Assembly: GCF_900100795.1 (NCBI RefSeq)
Contig: NZ_FNCO01000001.1
Span: 124,001-188,000 of the forward strand
Direction: 5' to 3'
Source of the DNA: Pseudomonas abietaniphila
GTDB taxonomy: Bacteria > Pseudomonadota > Gammaproteobacteria > Pseudomonadales > Pseudomonadaceae
DNA length: 64,000 nt
In this document: positions 58,729 through 64,000 of the stretch, piece by piece
Numbering within the stretch: position 1 is the first letter of the stretch
Layout of the letters: each line of letters starts with the position of its first letter
Notes under the pieces: generated by a model
Database searches by the model: none
What the model saw: the letters and a program-made list of their open reading frames with translations, nothing else
Told to the model about the DNA's origin: nothing
Made by a program: the position numbers and the translations under genes

Positions 58729-59484
58729 ATGAACTCACTTGTGATCCCGCTGGCCATCTTCGTGTGCCTGGTGGCTGCCTCGTTGCTCATGATGCATTGG
58801 TGCCCCAGGCTGCCAGCCCACCACCGGGATGACGACACCAACACGGTCGTGCGCCTGGTGGCCAACATCTTTGTGGTCATGACGTCGCTGGTGTTTGGCC
58901 TGATGATCAATTCGGCCAAGAATACCTTCGAGTCGATTGATGCAAGCTTCCACGGGTATGCAACCAGCCTGATCATTTTTGATCGCACCCTGCGTAGCTA
59001 TGGCGACGCGGCCCAGGACACCCGCGGTCGTCTGCTGACGTATGTCGAGCGTGCGGTCGAAACCCCCTATCGAGGAGACGAGGCCCTGCAGCATCGCAAC
59101 AGCGAGGCCGCTCAGTATCTGGATAACATCGGGAAGTCCTTGACCGGTATAAAACCGCCGGACCGCTTTCATGAAACGATGCTTCAGGACATCCGTCAGC
59201 AATACCACTCGCTCATCGAGCAACGCTGGAGGATCGTGGAGCAGTCAGAAGGTGCGATTCCAGGCCCTTTGATCGGGATGTTGGTCGCGTGGCTGACGCT
59301 GATCTTTGCGAGCTTCGGATACCGCGCACCCCGCAATTCGATGGTCGTGGGCATGTTCGTCGCCTCGTCATTGCTCATCGCGGCCTCTGTGTATTTGGTC
59401 CTGGACATGGATATACCTTTTCATGGCCCCATTCAGATATCCGACGAGCCCCTGCGCAGGGCGCTCGCAGTCATGCAGCTCTAG
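58729..59484 (+). CDS. DUF4239-family membrane protein
   Basis: 251 residues: helices at about 4-24, 43-63 (VANIFVVMTSLVFGLMI), 188-206 and 212-234, with a long soluble middle (about 70-180). This is the pattern of the DUF4239 (bestrophin-like) domain, found in many bacteria without an assigned function. Alone in its orientation; AGGGCG-type leader. Confidence 0.8.
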   Translation: MNSLVIPLAIFVCLVAASLLMMHWCPRLPAHHRDDDTNTVVRLVANIFVVMTSLVFGLMINSAKNTFESIDASFHGYATSLIIFDRTLRSYGDAAQDTRGRLLTYVERAVETPYRGDEALQHRNSEAAQYLDNIGKSLTGIKPPDRFHETMLQDIRQQYHSLIEQRWRIVEQSEGAIPGPLIGMLVAWLTLIFASFGYRAPRNSMVVGMFVASSLLIAASVYLVLDMDIPFHGPIQISDEPLRRALAVMQL

Positions 59485-59503
59485 CCTGTTCTCAATCGCC
59501 CAG

Positions 59504-59538
59504 AAAAAAGTCCGGTACGAAGCGATTCGTACCGGACT
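59504..59538 (-). terminator. Intrinsic terminator of the 59565-60557 gene
   Basis: Perfect 13-bp stem AGTCCGGTACGAA / TTCGTACCGGACT with a four-base loop; read on the minus strand it is followed by TTTTTTC. Best terminator of the window. Confidence 0.93.
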
Positions 59539-59564
59539 CAATGTGAGCGTAAGGGCGTTATCGG

Positions 59565-60557
59565 TTATTCAGTTACAACCAGCAGTTCTGGACGCGACCG
59601 AATGGCGTAACGGGCGGTAAAGAAACTCACTGCGCCACCCAGCAGCAACATGAAGAACGTCCCCCAGGCCGCTTTGGAGACTTGTTTGGCGGCAACGTCT
59701 GCTGCTTCGCGGGCCTGTTGCTCAGCCTGCTGTTTGAGCTGATTCACTTTGGCGGCAGCTTCTTGATACGCGCGGGCATAGTTGTCGACGATCTGCTGGG
59801 CTTCATCCTTACTTTTGCCGGTGCGCGCCGCAACGATATTGACCAGCGCTTCCTTGTCCGCAGCGTTCAGGGCAGGCTCACCCGCTTTCTGGATGCGTTC
59901 GAACCACTGCTTCAACTGATCGCCGGCCTGGGTCGGATCAGTGGACGCTTGAGCCGCAGCCTGCTTGCCATCTTCTCCGGCGGCGTCGGCCTTCTGATCG
60001 AGTGTTGCGGGGTCAAGCGCCTGCTTGCCGGACTGCTTGAGCGTGGTGTCCAGTTCTGATTTCAGGCTGTCCCAATCCAGGCTGATGCCGTTCTTGTCCA
60101 GCTGTTGCTTGATGGTCTGCCCAACCCCGGGCGCCGCAGCGGCCACGCCATCGGCGGCCAGGGAAAGACCTTTACCCGCGATGTTGCCCGCAGTGCCCAC
60201 CAATGAACCCGCCAGCGACGCCAGCAGCCAGGTGGTCAGCAGGGTGCTGATGGTCCAGCTCAGCAGACCGTGCAGCCCGCCGCGATCCGGCGCTGTGCGG
60301 CCCGACACCCAGGCACCGACACCGATGGCAAGCAGTGTGCTCACAAACAGCCAGACACCTGCGCCGGTTCCGAACCCTTGCAAGGGGTTGCCCTGCGCCA
60401 GCGGATTGATTGCACCGGCGCCAATGGCCGTTCCGAGTACGCTCAGCACCAGGTAGGTGACCAAGGTAATGGACGCACCCGCGAAGACTGAACTCCACGA
60501 CACCCTGAAAGGGGAGGCCGAATGAAGGGTAGCGGGGGCAGCGTAAGTCGAAGTCAT
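59565..60557 (-). CDS. Membrane protein with long alpha-helical middle
   Basis: 330 residues. Three N-terminal helices (VFAGASITLVTYLVLSVLG, WLFVSTLLAIGVGAWVSG, LLSWTISTLLTTWLLAS), a central Ala/Gln/Lys-rich helical region (about 150-300) likely outside the membrane, and one C-terminal helix (WGTFFMLLLGGAVSFFTA). Looks like the conserved 'CAP-Gly/YrzE-like' Pseudomonas membrane proteins; function unknown. Divergent from the PAS-LuxR gene; the twin 21-bp site lies between them. Confidence 0.8.
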   Translation of the reverse strand: MTSTYAAPATLHSASPFRVSWSSVFAGASITLVTYLVLSVLGTAIGAGAINPLAQGNPLQGFGTGAGVWLFVSTLLAIGVGAWVSGRTAPDRGGLHGLLSWTISTLLTTWLLASLAGSLVGTAGNIAGKGLSLAADGVAAAAPGVGQTIKQQLDKNGISLDWDSLKSELDTTLKQSGKQALDPATLDQKADAAGEDGKQAAAQASTDPTQAGDQLKQWFERIQKAGEPALNAADKEALVNIVAARTGKSKDEAQQIVDNYARAYQEAAAKVNQLKQQAEQQAREAADVAAKQVSKAAWGTFFMLLLGGAVSFFTARYAIRSRPELLVVTE

Positions 60558-60690
60558 AAGCGATTCCTCGTGTCCAATGGCAGCGCATTACCTGCGTGCG
60601 TGATACGAGCCGCCATCACGTGCGGCTCAACTCGTCTTTTGTGACGTGCTATCAGTCTGCGCACGCAGCGCGAGCGTGTGATGGCGCATT

Positions 60691-60711
60691 TGCACTGGTT
60701 GCACTGGTGCA
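60691..60711. promoter_or_regulatory. 21-bp motif TGCACTGG-N4-ACTGGTGCA, upstream copy
   Basis: Combines inverted TGCAC / GTGCA ends with direct ACTGG repeats. It sits between the divergent membrane-protein and PAS-LuxR genes, about 130 bases from each start. A second copy with all 17 non-spacer bases identical is at 62346. Confidence 0.75.
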
Positions 60712-60838
60712 TTCGCACCGACGTTTGTGCGCGGCGCTGCACTAAGCTTGCACCCGCGAGTCCGATGGTTTGCTGTGCCTTGTTTGCAGTGCCTTGACAG
60801 TCGAGGTGCAGCATTCGTTAACCGATCCAGGAGATGAC

Positions 60839-62332
60839 ATGACAGATGCTGTGCTTGCCCGAGAAACCAACCGTCGTCAGTTGCAGCACATAATTTCCGG
60901 GTTGTCGGATGGGGTCATTCTGGTCGAGGTCGATCAGACCATCATCTGGGCCAACGAAGCTGCGCTGCTGATGCACGGTGTGAACGAAGTGAGCGAGCTG
61001 GGTGCCGACGGCGGCGCCTACCGTGAACGCTTTTCGCTGCGCTATCGCAACAACCACCCGCTGGATCCGGATCAATACCCGATCAGCCGGGTGGCGGCCG
61101 GCGAGGAGTTCAGCGATGTGCTGGTGGAGGTCAGTCGAGTCGGAGATGAAGAAGATCGCAGCCGCGTGCATCGCGTGCGCAGCATGGTGCTGTCAGACAG
61201 CAGCGGCGAGCCGGAATCTCTGGTCTTGATCATGGCCGACGCCACTGAATGGGCGAGTGCCGAGCAGCGGTTCGAGAAGACTTTCAACGCCAACCCGGCC
61301 CCGGCCGTCATCTGCCGTCTGAGCGATCTGCGCTTCATCAAGGTGAATCAGGGCTTCCTGGAGATGACCGGGCATTCCCGGGAAAACGTGATCGGCCGTT
61401 CTGTCTACGAAGTCGACGTGTTGGAAAATGCGGAGCGCAAAGACCTCGCCATCGAACGGCTGAACGCCGGTGCGACCATTCCGCAGATGCAGGCCGAGCT
61501 TAAAATGCCCGAGGGCGGCACCAAGCTGGTCATCGTGGCCGGGCAGCCCCTGGACATGAATGAAGAAGACTGCATGCTGTTTTCGTTCATCGACCTCGAA
61601 GCCCGGCGTAAGGCGGAGACCGCGTTGCGTCAGAGCGAAGAGCGGTTTGCCAAGACCTTTAAGTTAACCCCGGTGCCGATCATGGTGTGCACAGCCGATC
61701 GTCAGCAGATCGTCGACGCCAACGAAGCCTTTCTCTCCACATTGGGTTTCACCACCCTGGAGATGATTGGCAAAACCGTCGCCGAGATGGACTTCCTCGA
61801 TAAGGGTAAAGACGCGGTTCAGCTGTTCGATATCCTGGAAAAGAGCGGGCACATCGAGGGCGTGGATTTCAAGGTTCGCAAGAAGAGCGGTGAGATCATG
61901 CACTGTGTCCTTGCGGCAGACACCGTGACCATTCAGGACGCGGCCTGTTATCTGTTTGTGTTCATGGACATCACCGAGCGCAAGCGGTCGGAACTGGAGC
62001 TGGTGGAGGCCATCGAGACAGTGATGAAAGATGCCTCCTGGTTCAGCCAGACGCTGATTGAAAAACTCGCCAACGCCAAACGCGTCAATGGCCAGAACCT
62101 GCCCACCGCGTCTTTTACCGACCTCACGGCCCGGGAGCGGGACGTGTTGGGCTTGATCTGCGAAGGGCTCGCGGACAAGGAAATTGCGTCCCGTTTGAAC
62201 CTGGCGCTCAACACGATTCGTAACCACGTGGCCACCGTCTATTCCAAGCTCGACGTTCACAGCCGGGCCGAAGCCATCGTCTGGGCCCGTGAACGCCACC
62301 TGTTTGCAAGCCAGGGCACAAAAAAACGCTAA
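60839..62332 (+). CDS. PAS-domain LuxR-type regulator
   Basis: 497 residues: three PAS domains (about 15-150, 155-280, 285-400; the last ends FVFMDITERKRSELE) and a C-terminal LuxR helix-turn-helix (LTARERDVLGLICEGLADKE ... LALNTIRNHVATVYSKLDVH). No kinase or receiver domain, so it should sense a small ligand or redox state and bind DNA directly. CCAGGAG precedes ATG 60839. Near-identical candidate sites before this gene and before the next one suggest autoregulation and control of the CsbD-like genes (inference). Confidence 0.92.
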   Translation: MTDAVLARETNRRQLQHIISGLSDGVILVEVDQTIIWANEAALLMHGVNEVSELGADGGAYRERFSLRYRNNHPLDPDQYPISRVAAGEEFSDVLVEVSRVGDEEDRSRVHRVRSMVLSDSSGEPESLVLIMADATEWASAEQRFEKTFNANPAPAVICRLSDLRFIKVNQGFLEMTGHSRENVIGRSVYEVDVLENAERKDLAIERLNAGATIPQMQAELKMPEGGTKLVIVAGQPLDMNEEDCMLFSFIDLEARRKAETALRQSEERFAKTFKLTPVPIMVCTADRQQIVDANEAFLSTLGFTTLEMIGKTVAEMDFLDKGKDAVQLFDILEKSGHIEGVDFKVRKKSGEIMHCVLAADTVTIQDAACYLFVFMDITERKRSELELVEAIETVMKDASWFSQTLIEKLANAKRVNGQNLPTASFTDLTARERDVLGLICEGLADKEIASRLNLALNTIRNHVATVYSKLDVHSRAEAIVWARERHLFASQGTKKR

Positions 62333-62345
62333 TCCCTGATGCAAA

Positions 62346-62366
62346 TGCACTGGCGATACTGGTGCA
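62346..62366. promoter_or_regulatory. 21-bp motif TGCACTGG-N4-ACTGGTGCA, downstream copy
   Basis: Identical to the copy at 60691 at all 17 fixed positions, differing only in the four-base spacer. It lies about 100 bases before the CsbD/DUF883-like gene. Confidence 0.75.
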
Positions 62367-62461
62367 AAAGCGCCTTAAAGGCCGAGCACTCACTGCTTAA
62401 CCTGTGAGTGTACCGGCCGCTGCGGGCCGCAATGAATGAGAGTGATCCTGGAGGACATACC

Positions 62462-62716
62462 ATGAAGGCGGAACAGGTGAAGGGCGCATTGGAAAAGGCC
62501 GCGGGTAAAACCCAGGATTTTCTGGGCGAACTGACCGGGGACGAGCGCTTGCAGATGGAAGGAAAAGCCAGGCAGTCGGCTGGGGAGCTTCAGCAGCGCT
62601 ATGGTGATGTGCTGGACACCTGCGCAACCTATCTGCAACGCAGGCCGCGCGCCACTCTGTTTACCCTCGCGGGCCTGACGTTCGCGGTGGCCTGGCTCAT
62701 CAAACGCCGCCGCTGA
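62462..62716 (+). CDS. CsbD/DUF883-like small membrane-anchored stress protein
   Basis: 84 residues: an amphipathic helical N-terminal part (MKAEQVKGALEKAAGKTQDF, LGELTGDERLQMEGKARQSA) followed by one C-terminal helix (ATLFTLAGLTFAVAWLI) and a basic end. CsbD-type proteins rise under general stress; molecular role unknown. GGAGG is six bases before the ATG. Confidence 0.85.
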   Translation: MKAEQVKGALEKAAGKTQDFLGELTGDERLQMEGKARQSAGELQQRYGDVLDTCATYLQRRPRATLFTLAGLTFAVAWLIKRRR

Positions 62717-62837
62717 ACCTGGCGGGTAGAGCCCATCAGCGCTCTGTCGCAGAAACAGACACAGACATCGACGACGGACGCGTTTCGACTGTTCGGTGCG
62801 GAAGGCCACGTGCCTTGACCGTTGCCGAATGACCCAA

Positions 62838-62856
62838 AGTGCCAGGCATTGGCACT
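62838..62856. promoter_or_regulatory. Inverted repeat AGTGCCA-N5-TGGCACT upstream of csbD-like gene
   Basis: Perfect seven-base arms, 21 bases before the ATG at 62878. It could be an operator or an mRNA hairpin near the ribosome-binding site. Confidence 0.45.
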
Positions 62857-62877
62857 CACGTTATCGGAGAAGCAACC

Positions 62878-63057
62878 ATGAGCGGCACTTCAGACAAAAT
62901 CAAAGGCCTGGCCAACGAAGCGGTCGGCAACATCAAGCAAGGCGTAGGCAAAGTCACGGGCAACGAATCGTTGCAGGTCAAAGGCAAGATTCAGGAAAAG
63001 AAGGGGGAGGCCCAGCAGGTGGTCGGGGACGTCAAGGACGCGGTGGATAAACACTGA
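62878..63057 (+). CDS. CsbD-family stress protein
   Basis: 59 residues (MSGTSDKIKGLANEAVGNIK, QGVGKVTGNESLQVKGKIQE, KKGEAQQVVGDVKDAVDKH): the typical whole-length CsbD domain. Soluble, helical, charged; members are induced by sigma-factor-dependent general stress. GGAGA precedes the ATG. A terminator follows. Confidence 0.93.
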   Translation: MSGTSDKIKGLANEAVGNIKQGVGKVTGNESLQVKGKIQEKKGEAQQVVGDVKDAVDKH

Positions 63058-63073
63058 CAGCGGTCAGGTGTTC

Positions 63074-63106
63074 AAAAAAAGCGGTCATCTCAGGATGACC
63101 GTTTTT
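63074..63106. terminator. Bidirectional intrinsic terminator between csbD-like gene and pobA
   Basis: Perfect 8-bp stem CGGTCATC / GATGACCG with a TCAG loop, five T on the plus side and a seven-A run on the other side, so it can stop both converging transcripts. Confidence 0.9.
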
Positions 63107-63178
63107 CGTTTGTCCTCGGGCAGGCTTTCAGGGGAATGGGTAATCCTTGCCGCCGCCCGCGCCACCCTTGATCCCAGC

Positions 63179-64000
<822 letters not shown>

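Noticed and set aside
62850..62866. Sigma-54 promoter suggested by TGGCAC before the csbD-like gene
   Set aside because: The GC doublet expected ten bases after GG is missing (AT instead); the sequence is better explained as an arm of an inverted repeat.

Overview
The window is about 64 kb of GC-rich DNA with the gene content and style of a Pseudomonas chromosome, most like the fluorescens lineage. The evidence is a peptide-siderophore NRPS end with a diaminobutyrate aminotransferase, a PagL lipid A deacylase, PobA, CsbD-type stress proteins, many AraC/FixJ/LuxR regulators, and a REP-associated tyrosine transposase sitting among its own REP palindromes. No tRNA, rRNA, CRISPR array, prophage or complete insertion sequence was seen. 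Assignments come from reading protein motifs and DNA by eye; no database search was run.

Left edge (1-9 kb): the 3' end of a siderophore NRPS (C-A-T-E-TE, 5' end outside the window), an overlapping diaminobutyrate aminotransferase, an intrinsic terminator, then a TonB-dependent receptor with its own Fur-box-like site. From 9 to 10 kb there is no gene, only multicopy-type intergenic repeats, including six perfect tandem GATCAA units. From 10 to 16.7 kb come a VOC protein, a GlxA-type AraC regulator, a divergent LysR/old-yellow-enzyme pair with a SnoaL-like secreted protein, the RAYT with at least three REPINs, and TrmK.

16.7-24.4 kb looks like a duplicated and partly decayed unit. One side has two FixJ-type regulators, an NDH-2-like flavoprotein and a PAS histidine kinase. 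The other side has a GlxA-type regulator and a close paralogue of the flavoprotein. Between them lie gene relics (a 5'-truncated YbhB/PEBP gene and a histidine-kinase G-box fragment). From 24.4 to 34 kb come a cyclic-nucleotide-domain mechanosensitive channel, a nitroreductase, a metallo-beta-lactamase-fold hydrolase, an AraC protein, a FlxA-like coiled-coil protein, an ABC exporter and a large hybrid kinase.

34-45 kb: a second TonB receptor, a two-domain KaiC-like ATPase followed by a stand-alone receiver, PagL, a GAF/PAS hybrid kinase, an EAL protein and an MFS exporter. 45-51.2 kb: an AraC regulator next to an operon for a molybdenum hydroxylase (2Fe-2S subunit, Tat-exported Mo subunit, three-haem cytochrome c, XdhC-like maturation factor).

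51.3-57.3 kb holds an unassigned metabolic locus: a LuxR-type regulator, an APC permease, an accessory FPP-synthase-like protein, an M24/creatinase-fold protein lacking one expected metal ligand, and a nitrilase-superfamily amidase. Related palindromic sites lie upstream of the regulator, the permease and the M24 gene, so I read it as one regulon. 57.3-63.1 kb is stress-flavoured: a secreted DJ-1/Hsp31-like protein, membrane proteins and two CsbD-like proteins around a PAS-LuxR regulator. Two copies of a 21-bp site (TGCACTGG-N4-ACTGGTGCA) flank that regulator. The right edge cuts through pobA.
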